DNA of 52,787 bases, taken from NCBI GenBank assembly GCA_030452985.1, contig JAKDLG010000017.1, forward strand, positions 1 to 52,787, read 5' to 3'. The notes beneath the pieces were generated by a model. It saw only the letters and a program-made list of their open reading frames with translations, had not been told where the DNA came from and searched no databases. Positions 25,643-32,939 of the stretch are shown one piece after another. This DNA is from Humibacillus sp. GTDB lineage: Bacteria; Actinomycetota; Actinomycetes; Actinomycetales; Dermatophilaceae. The first letter of the stretch is position 1. The number at the start of each line of letters is the position of its first letter. Made by a program: the position numbers and the translations under genes.

Positions 25643-28525
25643 TCACGGCCTCCTTTCTGCAATCTCGCCATGGGGCAAGATGATTCTGACCAGTTCTGTG
25701 CCGTGATATCGCTGGACTGCCCGCTGGATCGTGAACAGCAGGAGTTCTGTGGGCAACGTGGAGGCGCTCGCGTCGATGTAGATCCGCGGCGCTTGCCCCC
25801 GACCGCGACGCACTGCACGCTCCAGCGTGTTGGTACTGAAACCCTTGACGGCTTTGAACTCCCATTGCTCACCGTCAACCCACGCGTCCGGCGAGGTCCC
25901 CACTCCCGTTTCAGCGATGAACGAGATGCGGTGGCCCCGGCTCATCAGACGCTCGGCGGTCTCAAGCTCGTGCTGTTCCAGATGATCCTTCTCAGAGCGG
26001 TCGATGCTACCGCCGGTGAGAGGGTCGAACACGAACTGGACGCCGTGGGCGAGGGCGGGCGCACATGGGGTGAGGTGGAGCGGAGCGCTGTCGGAGCGTG
26101 CTTGGACCGCGCGCACTGCGGCGTCGATCTCGGTCACGCGGGCGAGCCCCACCTGGTCAGCGGTCGGCAACGGGGTGAGGCGGTTGGAGCCGTTCTTCAT
26201 CAGAACCTGGATCTTTCCGGGGCTCTTGGGCGCCGTGGCGCGAATCCCTCTCAGCAGATCGGTCAGCGCGGCACTGCGTTGCTGGTTGGCGACCGACTGC
26301 TTCAGCTCGACGTCGGATCGCACCACCGAGATGGCCAGCTTCTCGTAGTCGTTGAGGGTGCTCCCGTCAACGATCAGGGTCTTGACGTGGTCTCGGAGCG
26401 CCTTCGTCCCCTTCCTCAGGGCCACCACGAAGTTGGTGGCCTCGGCGAGGTTGCTCCACATCGAGGCGTTGAGTGCGTCCTGCCTTCTCGCCCGCCCGAT
26501 GAGCGCCCAGGAGGCAGCCGTGTCAAAAAACGCCATCCGCTGGATGTCGTCGTCGACCGACCCTCCACTGGAAGCGTCGGCTCGGGCAGCGACGAGCGAG
26601 CCGCTCAGCAGCCGCTGGTAGTTCTCTGCCGGGTCCTTGGCCCCGGCAGAGAAGTCGGTGGAGAGGGTGAAGGCACCCGCCAGGTTGCTCAGCTCGCCGA
26701 CACTGAGCACCGGTTGGAAGCCGCCACCGGCGAGGCTGGCGTACTCGTCACTGTCGACGCCGAGGCCTGGGGTGTTCAGGGCCCGGGTCACGTTCGAGGG
26801 CATCGCCAGCAGCCAGTCGACCGTCTCGTGCTCGACCACGGCCGTGTTGGCCGCGTACTGGTGGGCGCTCGAGTAGCCCTGCCGGGCGTAGCCGCTGACC
26901 CGGCCAACCTCGGCCATCACCTTGGCCCGCAGGGTGGCCGCCAGCCGGCTGCCGTCGGCCGACGACTCCCGCAGCAACCGCGCGAGGTCGTCGCTCGTGG
27001 CCAGACGCAGGTCGTTGCTGGTGGCCGGGCCGTTCGCGTCGTAGGTCACGAAGCGCCGGGTGAGGTACGCGGCGACCGACATCGGCCGGCCACGGCCGTC
27101 GGTGAGGATGCCGCCGTCGAACGAGCCGTTCAGCAACTCGAGCTGATCGACGGGTTCGTCGCTCACCTCCGACAGCAGCAGATGCAGGGTGTCGCCGGAA
27201 TGGTTCGCGTCGTCGAAGAACGAGGTGAACTGGTCGCTGCCGTGCGGAGCGATGGTGGTGCCGTGCTTTCGCCCCAGGTCGTTGTCGCGGGTCTCGGCCA
27301 CCTCGGCCTGAGCGGTGCCGGTCACGAGCCGCTGCAGGAAGCCGGGAGCGATGGCGCCGGACCACCCCGAGCGACGGGCCCCGGTCACCAGCTGCCCCAT
27401 CAGCCAGTACCCGGCGTACCGGTCGCCACCGGCCGAGTCGGCCACCTCGCCGCCGAGGGAGGCGATGACGGCGTCCCTCAGGAGCGCGGAGCCCGAGTCG
27501 ACGAGGCGCTGAGTGCGAGGGTCGAGGTCGGCGGCGGTGGGGTTGGCCGCGGTGGGGTTGGTGGCCGTCAGCAGCAGCCGACCCAACAGCCCGACCGCGC
27601 CCTGGAGGTCGTCGACGCTCGCGGCGGAGTCACGTCGGGACAACTCGGCGAGCAGGCCCTGGATGCCGTTCACCCCGAGCTCGTCGACCACGACCTGCGC
27701 GTACACCGGGTCATCGGCCCGAGCACGCATCGAGGCGAGCAGGTCGTTCCGGTGCTGGTCGGACGACCCACCCGAGCCGATGGTGGCGCTGGAGTGGCCC
27801 GCCGCCAGCACCCGTCTGAGCGTGGCCGCGTCGTCCACGCCGAGCTGTCGCGACCGGGTGACTGCAGCGGCGCCCTCGGCGAAGGCCATCCCGGCGAAGA
27901 GCCGGTCGCGCAGGGCTGAACCGCTCGGCCCGGCCCGGCTCGGGAAAGTGCGGTCGCTCGCAGCCTCGACCACCCGGGCCGCGGTTTCCGCCGCAGCGCG
28001 CGCCTCGGCCAGCAGCTGGGCGTGTGCTCTCGACAGCCGAGACTTGACCGCCTCGTGCTCGTCGGTGAGTTGCGCGACGGCCTGGGCAGCGGTCACGTCG
28101 ACCACCGCCTGTGAGCGGGTGGTCGCGACGGCCCGGGTATGGGCGGTGGTCTCGTCATCCCACTGTCGTTGGAGACGGGCCACGCTCGTGCGGACCCGCT
28201 CGAGCGTGGCGGCGTATCGAATCAGGGCAGCGGATGCTGCCGGCAACGCCTCGAGCACCCGCCCGGCCCGGTGCACCAGCAGCGTGGACTCGGCGACCGC
28301 GGTATCGGCGGCCACGCCGTCCCAGACCTGGGGCAGCCGCTCGGCCATCGCCCCACGCATCAAGGGGGTGTTCCGCGCCTCCGCCTCGATGCCACGTAGA
28401 CCGGATGCTCTGGCCCTGAGCAGTGCCGGGTCACCCGACGGCAACCGCAGGGCCAGGCTGCCGGCCACCCCGCCTGCCTCCCCGCCTGCAAGGGTTGCCC
28501 CGGGGGGAGACGTTGGGCGGCTCAT
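25643..28525 (-). CDS. Polymorphic toxin with CdiA-type PD-(D/E)xK nuclease C-terminal domain
   Basis: A 960-residue protein. The N-terminal 200 residues are Ala-rich helices with coiled-coil character (RTSVARLQRQWDDET, then AEARAAAETAARVVEAA), like WXG/LXG-type N-termini. A long helical middle region (about 200-830) resembles none I can name. The C-terminal 120 residues (from about 842) have the restriction-nuclease pattern ELETAERLMSRGHRISF, G-x-SPDAWVDG, WEFK (Asp880, Glu889, Lys891), then RGQAPRIYIDAS. These match the CdiA_C tRNA-nuclease-like toxins. There is no signal peptide, so export by a type VII or similar system is inferred. It overlaps the upstream small gene (ATGA). The C-terminal coding region is visibly lower in GC than the rest. 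Confidence 0.82.
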   Translation of the reverse strand: MSRPTSPPGATLAGGEAGGVAGSLALRLPSGDPALLRARASGLRGIEAEARNTPLMRGAMAERLPQVWDGVAADTAVAESTLLVHRAGRVLEALPAASAALIRYAATLERVRTSVARLQRQWDDETTAHTRAVATTRSQAVVDVTAAQAVAQLTDEHEAVKSRLSRAHAQLLAEARAAAETAARVVEAASDRTFPSRAGPSGSALRDRLFAGMAFAEGAAAVTRSRQLGVDDAATLRRVLAAGHSSATIGSGGSSDQHRNDLLASMRARADDPVYAQVVVDELGVNGIQGLLAELSRRDSAASVDDLQGAVGLLGRLLLTATNPTAANPTAADLDPRTQRLVDSGSALLRDAVIASLGGEVADSAGGDRYAGYWLMGQLVTGARRSGWSGAIAPGFLQRLVTGTAQAEVAETRDNDLGRKHGTTIAPHGSDQFTSFFDDANHSGDTLHLLLSEVSDEPVDQLELLNGSFDGGILTDGRGRPMSVAAYLTRRFVTYDANGPATSNDLRLATSDDLARLLRESSADGSRLAATLRAKVMAEVGRVSGYARQGYSSAHQYAANTAVVEHETVDWLLAMPSNVTRALNTPGLGVDSDEYASLAGGGFQPVLSVGELSNLAGAFTLSTDFSAGAKDPAENYQRLLSGSLVAARADASSGGSVDDDIQRMAFFDTAASWALIGRARRQDALNASMWSNLAEATNFVVALRKGTKALRDHVKTLIVDGSTLNDYEKLAISVVRSDVELKQSVANQQRSAALTDLLRGIRATAPKSPGKIQVLMKNGSNRLTPLPTADQVGLARVTEIDAAVRAVQARSDSAPLHLTPCAPALAHGVQFVFDPLTGGSIDRSEKDHLEQHELETAERLMSRGHRISFIAETGVGTSPDAWVDGEQWEFKAVKGFSTNTLERAVRRGRGQAPRIYIDASASTLPTELLLFTIQRAVQRYHGTELVRIILPHGEIAERRP
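27531..27560. repeat. 15-bp in-frame duplication within the toxin gene
   Basis: Two near-identical 15-base units (GCSGCGGTGGGGTTG) encode a repeated Asn-Pro-Thr-Ala-Ala on the minus strand. Because the period is a multiple of three, the reading frame is kept. It probably marks a flexible loop. Confidence 0.85.
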
Positions 28526-28845
28526 GAGGCGGCCTCGAGGCCGATCATCGCCGAGAAGGCGATCGCCACCCCGACCTGGGTCTCGCGTTCGCTGTCGACG
28601 ACGAGGTCGAGGTCACCGCCCAGGGCGGCAGCCGCGTCGGCCACCGCGTGCAACGAGCCGACGTGCACGAGCCGAAAGCGCTCGAGCGCTCGAAGAAGCA
28701 CGTCGCCGTCGGCATCGACGGCCGCCTTCGCCGATGACACCGTCACCGAGAGGGAGGTGGCGCAGCCGCGGAACGTCGCGGGGTCGACCACGAGGGAACG
28801 GCGCACCTGCGACACCCCCACGTCATCGATGCGGTAGCGAGCCAT
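28522..28845 (-). CDS. Small helical WXG100/EspC-like partner protein
   Basis: A 107-residue, mostly helical protein coupled by a four-base overlap (ATGA) to the large toxin gene. It begins ARYRIDDVGVSQVRRSL and continues VDPATFRGCATSLSVTV...LLRALERF, the spacing expected of small type VII secretion-associated proteins (WXG100/EspC/DUF2580-like). No WXG tripeptide is present, so this assignment is tentative. In Esx systems such partners act as chaperones or targeting factors for LXG/WXG toxins. ATG at 28845 is used because the longer frame starts in the intergenic region. Confidence 0.65.
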   Translation of the reverse strand: MARYRIDDVGVSQVRRSLVVDPATFRGCATSLSVTVSSAKAAVDADGDVLLRALERFRLVHVGSLHAVADAAAALGGDLDLVVDSERETQVGVAIAFSAMIGLEAAS

Positions 28846-28950
28846 GCACCGACCGTAGAAGTTCGCGCCGACCCGCCTCGCGCGTTGTCCACAGGCCCGG
28901 GTCACCACGGGCAACGAAGACCGACCGTCCCCAGCCGCCAGGCGACCCCG

Positions 28951-30765
28951 TCAGGCCCAGCGGGCCCAGACCGTCGTGTCGGTCGGCACTCCTGCGTCGA
29001 CCAGCGGCCCGGAGGCCACGATGACTTCACTGCCCGGGGGCAGCGCGACCGGGACCGCGCCGAGGTTCGTAACCACGAGGACACGATCACGCGCCTCGGC
29101 GTCACTGACGAAGGCGACGACGTCGCCGCTGTAGCCCTCGACGAAGGTCAGCGACGCCGTGCCGAGCGAGAGGTCGCGGCGAGCGGCGAGCAGCGAGCGG
29201 TAGAGCTCGAGGGTCGAACCGGCCACGCCGTCCTGCCGGTCGACCGCGTAGCCGTCGTAGCTCGCCGGCTGCGGCAGCCACGTGGCGGCGCTGGGGCCGA
29301 AGCCCAGGCCTGGCGCGCCGGACACCCAGGGCAGTGGCACCCGGCATCCGTCCCGACCGATCTCTGCCCCGTCGGTGCGGGCGAAGGTGGGGTCCTGGCG
29401 CAGGCGGTGCGGCAGGTCGGTCGAGTCGGGCAGGCCGAGCTCCTCGCCCTGGTAGAGGTAGGCGCCTCCCGGCAGAGCGAGCATGAGCGCGGTCGCAGCG
29501 CGGGCCCGGTGCAGCCCCAAGGCGCGGTCGGGCTGCGGATCGCCGGCCGAGATGCCGTTCGGCACCCGGTGCCCCGGGGTGTAGCCGAGACGGGTGGCGT
29601 GGCGCACGACGTCGTGGTTCGAGAGCACCCACGTCGAGGGGGCACCCACCGAGTCGGCCGCCCGGAGCGAGCTCTCGATGACCGCCGTGAGGTCGGTGGC
29701 CCGCCACGGAGTCTGCAGGAAGTCGAAGTTGAAGGCCTGATGCATCTCGTCGGGCCGGGTGTATAGCACCGCCCGCGACTGCGGCTCGACCCACGCCTCG
29801 GCGCAGAGGATGCGGTCGGGCGCGCCGTAGCGCTCGAGCACCTGGCGCCAGGCGCGGTAGACCTCGTGCACGCCGTCCTGGTCCCAGTAGGGGGTGTCGA
29901 CCCGGTAGCCGTCACCGCTGTCATCAGTGTCGTCTATGTCGCCGCGCTCATGGTCGCTCACGGTGTCGCCGAGCATGGTCGTGCGCTCCTGCGCGTCGGG
30001 CAGACCCTCTGCCTTGATCAGCCCGTGCGCCACGTCGACCCGGAAGCCGTCGACGCCGCGGTCGAGCCAGAACCGCAGCACTGACTCGAACTCGGCTCGC
30101 ACGGCTGGGTGCTCCCAGTTGAAGTCGGGCTGCTTCGGGTCGAACAGGTGCAGGTACCACTGCTCGGGCCGCCCGTCAGGCCCGATGACGCGGGTCCAGG
30201 CGGGGCCGCCGAAGACCGACTGCCAGTTGTTGGGCGGCAGCTCGCCGTGCTTGCCGGCGCCGTCCCTGAACATGTAGAGGTCGCGCTCCGGGCTGCCGGG
30301 AGCCGCGCCCAAGGCCGCCTGGAACCAGGCGTGCTCGTCGGAGCTGTGGTTGGGCACCAGGTCGACGATGACCCGCAGGCCGAGCTCGCGGGCCCGCTCG
30401 ATGAGCGCGTCGGCGTCGGGGAGGGTGCCGAAGAGCGGGTCGACGTCGCGGTAGTCGGCCACGTCGTAGCCGGCATCCGCCTGGGGTGAGGTGTAGAACG
30501 GCGAGAGCCAGATGGCGTCGACGCCGAGGCGGCTCAGGTGGTCGAGCCGGGCCGTGATGCCGGGCAGGTCACCGATGCCATCGCCGTTGCTGTCGGCCCA
30601 CGACCGCGGGTAGATCTGGTAGATCACGGCCTGTCGCCACCAGGCCGCATCGGGCCCGGCACCGTGGTGGGTCACCACGGCCGACTCGCGAACGGTGGCG
30701 TTGCCCGCCAGTTCCGGGAGGGGCGCGGGGCAGGGTGCGGTCAGGTCCACGGCAGATTGCGTCAC
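28951..30765 (-). CDS. GH13 alpha-glucosidase
   Basis: A 604-residue GH13 enzyme of the oligo-1,6-glucosidase/alpha-glucosidase group. It has WWRQAVIYQIYPRSWADSNG, DAIWLSPFYTSPQADAGYDV, VIVDLVPNHSSDEH, nucleophile in DGFRVDVAHG, acid/base in LCAEAWV, and VLSNHDVVRH. QPDFNWEHP and MFRDG motifs fit alpha-1,4-glucosidases acting on maltose and short maltodextrins. It lacks a signal peptide, so it is cytosolic. The GTG start at 30765 leaves an unusual 40-residue leader (SAVDLTAPCPAPLP) before the family's normal start. It is divergent from the LLM gene across a LacI-like palindrome. Confidence 0.92.
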   Translation of the reverse strand: MTQSAVDLTAPCPAPLPELAGNATVRESAVVTHHGAGPDAAWWRQAVIYQIYPRSWADSNGDGIGDLPGITARLDHLSRLGVDAIWLSPFYTSPQADAGYDVADYRDVDPLFGTLPDADALIERARELGLRVIVDLVPNHSSDEHAWFQAALGAAPGSPERDLYMFRDGAGKHGELPPNNWQSVFGGPAWTRVIGPDGRPEQWYLHLFDPKQPDFNWEHPAVRAEFESVLRFWLDRGVDGFRVDVAHGLIKAEGLPDAQERTTMLGDTVSDHERGDIDDTDDSGDGYRVDTPYWDQDGVHEVYRAWRQVLERYGAPDRILCAEAWVEPQSRAVLYTRPDEMHQAFNFDFLQTPWRATDLTAVIESSLRAADSVGAPSTWVLSNHDVVRHATRLGYTPGHRVPNGISAGDPQPDRALGLHRARAATALMLALPGGAYLYQGEELGLPDSTDLPHRLRQDPTFARTDGAEIGRDGCRVPLPWVSGAPGLGFGPSAATWLPQPASYDGYAVDRQDGVAGSTLELYRSLLAARRDLSLGTASLTFVEGYSGDVVAFVSDAEARDRVLVVTNLGAVPVALPPGSEVIVASGPLVDAGVPTDTTVWARWA

Positions 30766-30807
30766 AGGCCACCATCGTTCCGCATCGACCGCAATAATCC
30801 AAAGCGG

Positions 30808-30827
30808 ATCTGCAAGAAGTTGCAGAT
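30808..30827. promoter_or_regulatory. Perfect palindrome, LacI/MalR-like operator
   Basis: ATCTGCAA-GAAG-TTGCAGAT has 8-bp perfect arms and lies 43 bases upstream of the alpha-glucosidase start, in the divergent gap with the LLM gene. TGCAAG/TTGCAG inverted motifs are typical of LacI-family MalR control of maltose genes in actinobacteria. No regulator gene is adjacent, so the binding protein is inferred. Confidence 0.65.
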
Positions 30828-30878
30828 ATCTCGTTGGGAGGCTGGCCGGTTGTCGGCGTCGGTTGGTAGGAAGGGGCG

Positions 30879-31733
30879 ATGAAGAAGGGCTTCGTCGTTC
30901 CGTACGCCACCGAGCGGGAGTTCGCCGCCCTCGCCCAGCTCGGGGAGGAGCGCGGGTGGGATGCGGTCTTCGGCTGGGAGGCGGTCTACGGCGTCGACGC
31001 CTGGGTGCAGCTGGGTGCAGCAGCCATGGTCACCGAGACGATCCGCCTCGGCACCCTGCTCACCCCGGCCTCGCGCCACCGACCGTGGGACCTCGCGTCG
31101 GCGGTCGGCTCCGTCGACCGCATCAGTGGGGGCCGCGTGACCATGTCGGTCGGGCTCGGGGCCCTGCACCCGGGATGGACCGCGTTCGAGCCCGACGAGG
31201 GGCGGGCGGCGCGCGCCAAAAAGCTCGACGAGTCGCTGGCGATCTACGCCGGCCTCCTGGGCGGCGCGGGCGATTTCACGTATGTCGGTGAGCACTACAG
31301 CGCCGGCCCCAACGACTTCCTGCTGCCGCCCGACCCGCCGCAGCGACCGCACCCGCCGGTCTGGGTCGTCGCGGCGCCGACCCCCGGCGGCGGTCGACAG
31401 CGCTCACTGGAACGGGCGGCCCGCTGGCAGGGCGTCATCCCGGCCATCCACCCGCCCGACGAGGGGGCGCCGAAGACCGTGGCGGCGTTCGCTGCGGTCG
31501 TCGCGCCGGTGCGGGCCCTGCGCGCCGACCTCGGCCTTCCGTGGGAGGGGTACGACGTCGTCATCGAGGCCGACTCGTACGGTGGCTTCACCTCTCTCGA
31601 GCCGGCGGGGCAGGACGCGTGGGCCCAGGCGGGCGCCACCTGGTGGGTCGAGAGCTGGTGGGACGTGCCGCACGGCCCCGACGGCCTCGCCGAGGTGCGC
31701 CGCCGGGTAGCGGCCGGCCCGCCCGCGCCGTGA
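30879..31733 (+). CDS. LLM class flavin-dependent oxidoreductase
   Basis: A 284-residue luciferase-like monooxygenase fold protein. Typical elements are the N-terminal strand-loop (GFVVPYATEREFAAL), the AAAMVTETIRLGTLLTP strand, VDRISGGRVTMSVGLG, HPPVWVVAAPTPGGG and RAARWQGVIPA. Members use F420 or FMN. In actinobacteria F420 is common, but the cofactor cannot be fixed here. ATG at 30879 has a weak AGGAAGGG ribosome site. It is divergent from the alpha-glucosidase and isolated otherwise. Substrate unknown. Confidence 0.88.
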   Translation: MKKGFVVPYATEREFAALAQLGEERGWDAVFGWEAVYGVDAWVQLGAAAMVTETIRLGTLLTPASRHRPWDLASAVGSVDRISGGRVTMSVGLGALHPGWTAFEPDEGRAARAKKLDESLAIYAGLLGGAGDFTYVGEHYSAGPNDFLLPPDPPQRPHPPVWVVAAPTPGGGRQRSLERAARWQGVIPAIHPPDEGAPKTVAAFAAVVAPVRALRADLGLPWEGYDVVIEADSYGGFTSLEPAGQDAWAQAGATWWVESWWDVPHGPDGLAEVRRRVAAGPPAP

Positions 31734-31771
31734 GGGCGTGGGCGGGCCGCGTCGACACGAGGGTGCGCCGG

Positions 31772-32392
31772 TCAGCGCCGACCGGGCCCGCCGCCCATGC
31801 CGCCGCCCATGCCGATAACCCCTGCGGCCGCCGCCTTCTTGACGGCATCCGCCTCGGCCTGGGTGAGCTTGCCGTCGGTGACCGCCTTGGCGAGCCTGTC
31901 GTCGAAGGCCTTGCTGCGGTCGGCCTCGGCGGCTGTTCTCAACCCGGTGAGGGCCGCCTTCACCTTGGCGACGTCGATGCCGAGCTTGCTGGCCAGCTTG
32001 GTGGCCAGCTCACTGTCACGCACGCTCGGGTCGGGCGTGGTGGTCGCGTCGGGCTTGACGCCATCGGCCGGCCTCATCTCGTCGCGTACGGCCGCCAGCG
32101 CCGTCTCGAGCTTGGCCTGGTCGACCCCGAGCTTGGTCGCGAGCGACGACAGGTCGACCCCTCGACCCAGGCCGCCGCCGTGCCGACCGCCCGGGCCGTG
32201 ACCGGCGCGAGACGACGACCCGCCGGCATCGCCCGAACCCCGCGTCGAGGTGGCCGTCGGGCTCGGGCTCGGGGTGGTGGTGTCGGCTTGGGCGGCGCCC
32301 GAGACACCGAACCCGATCGCAGCGGCGGCAGCGGTCGCGGCTGCCACACTCGCGGCCTTCTTCTTGGGGGTCATCTTGGGGGTCTTCGACAT
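31772..32392 (-). CDS. Secreted protein with repeated helical motif and Gly-rich tail
   Basis: A 206-residue protein with a signal peptide (MSKTPKMTPKKK then AASVAAATAAAAAIGFGVSG, cleavage after AQA likely). A Ser/Thr/Pro/Gly-rich linker follows, then two related helical units: LATKLGVDQAKLETALAAVRDE and LASKLGIDVAKVKAALTGLRTA. A third, looser unit is RLAKAVTDGKLTQAEADAVKK, and the end is Gly/Met-rich. The ATG at 32392 has GGAAGGAACC upstream. Similar secreted actinobacterial proteins exist, but a function is not known to me. It follows the glbO operon after a hairpin and is probably separately transcribed. Confidence 0.8.
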   Translation of the reverse strand: MSKTPKMTPKKKAASVAAATAAAAAIGFGVSGAAQADTTTPSPSPTATSTRGSGDAGGSSSRAGHGPGGRHGGGLGRGVDLSSLATKLGVDQAKLETALAAVRDEMRPADGVKPDATTTPDPSVRDSELATKLASKLGIDVAKVKAALTGLRTAAEADRSKAFDDRLAKAVTDGKLTQAEADAVKKAAAAGVIGMGGGMGGGPGRR

Positions 32393-32425
32393 GGTGAGGT
32401 TCCTTCCAGCGGCGGCTCGGCCCCT

Positions 32426-32459
32426 GGCGGGCTCGAGTCCTGGCGCTCTCGAGCCTGCC
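32426..32459 (-). terminator. Hairpin between glbO and the secreted-protein gene
   Basis: Arms of 12 bp with a single mismatch (core GGCTCGAG/CTCGAGCC) surround a 10-base loop. It sits between the end of the pepN-mscS-glbO operon and the ribosome site of the next gene. It lacks a U-tract, as is common in high-GC actinobacteria, and may be a terminator or a 5' leader structure. Confidence 0.5.
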
Positions 32460-32524
32460 CACCGCACCTGTCCGTAACAGCACGCTCAGCCTGTGGCTTG
32501 CTGTGAACCTGGGGCGGCGCGAGC

Positions 32525-32911
32525 TCAGACGGCGCCGTCGGGCCCTGGGGTGTTCACGAGCGAGTACGCCGCTCGGGTGAGGTAGTCGCGAAGCCGGTCA
32601 TCGTCGTCGGGCGAGAGGGCGAGGGTGTCGACGGCGTTCAGCATGTGCAGCAGCCAGCGGTCGCGCATGTCGGGCGTGACGGCGTACGGAACGTGCCGCA
32701 TACGCAGGCGCGGGTGGCCACGCTGTTCGGAGTACGTCGTCGGGCCACCCCAGTACTGCTCGAGGAACATCCGCAGACGGTCCTCGGCCGGGCCGAGGTC
32801 GGCCTCGGGGTAGAGGGCTCGCAGCACCTCGTCGTCGGCCACCCCACGGTAGAACTCGTGGACGAGCTTGCTGAAGGCCGCGTGGCCACCGAAGTCGTCG
32901 TAGTAGGTCAC
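32525..32911 (-). CDS. glbO: Group II truncated haemoglobin (GlbO/trHbO)
   Basis: A 128-residue truncated globin. Diagnostic residues are present: Tyr21 (B10) in EFYRGV, Tyr34 (CD1) in ALYPEADL, proximal His73 (F8) in RMRHVPYAV, and Trp86 (G8) in DRWLLHM. This set marks the O-type group, associated with oxygen or NO chemistry near the respiratory chain. GTG at 32911 begins the conserved TYYDDFGGHAAF sequence and lies after the mscS stop. It is the last gene of a pepN-mscS-glbO operon, a common arrangement in actinobacteria. Confidence 0.93.
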   Translation of the reverse strand: MTYYDDFGGHAAFSKLVHEFYRGVADDEVLRALYPEADLGPAEDRLRMFLEQYWGGPTTYSEQRGHPRLRMRHVPYAVTPDMRDRWLLHMLNAVDTLALSPDDDDRLRDYLTRAAYSLVNTPGPDGAV

Positions 32912-32939
32912 GCGGCCAGTCTCCCAGACGGGCTGGGCC

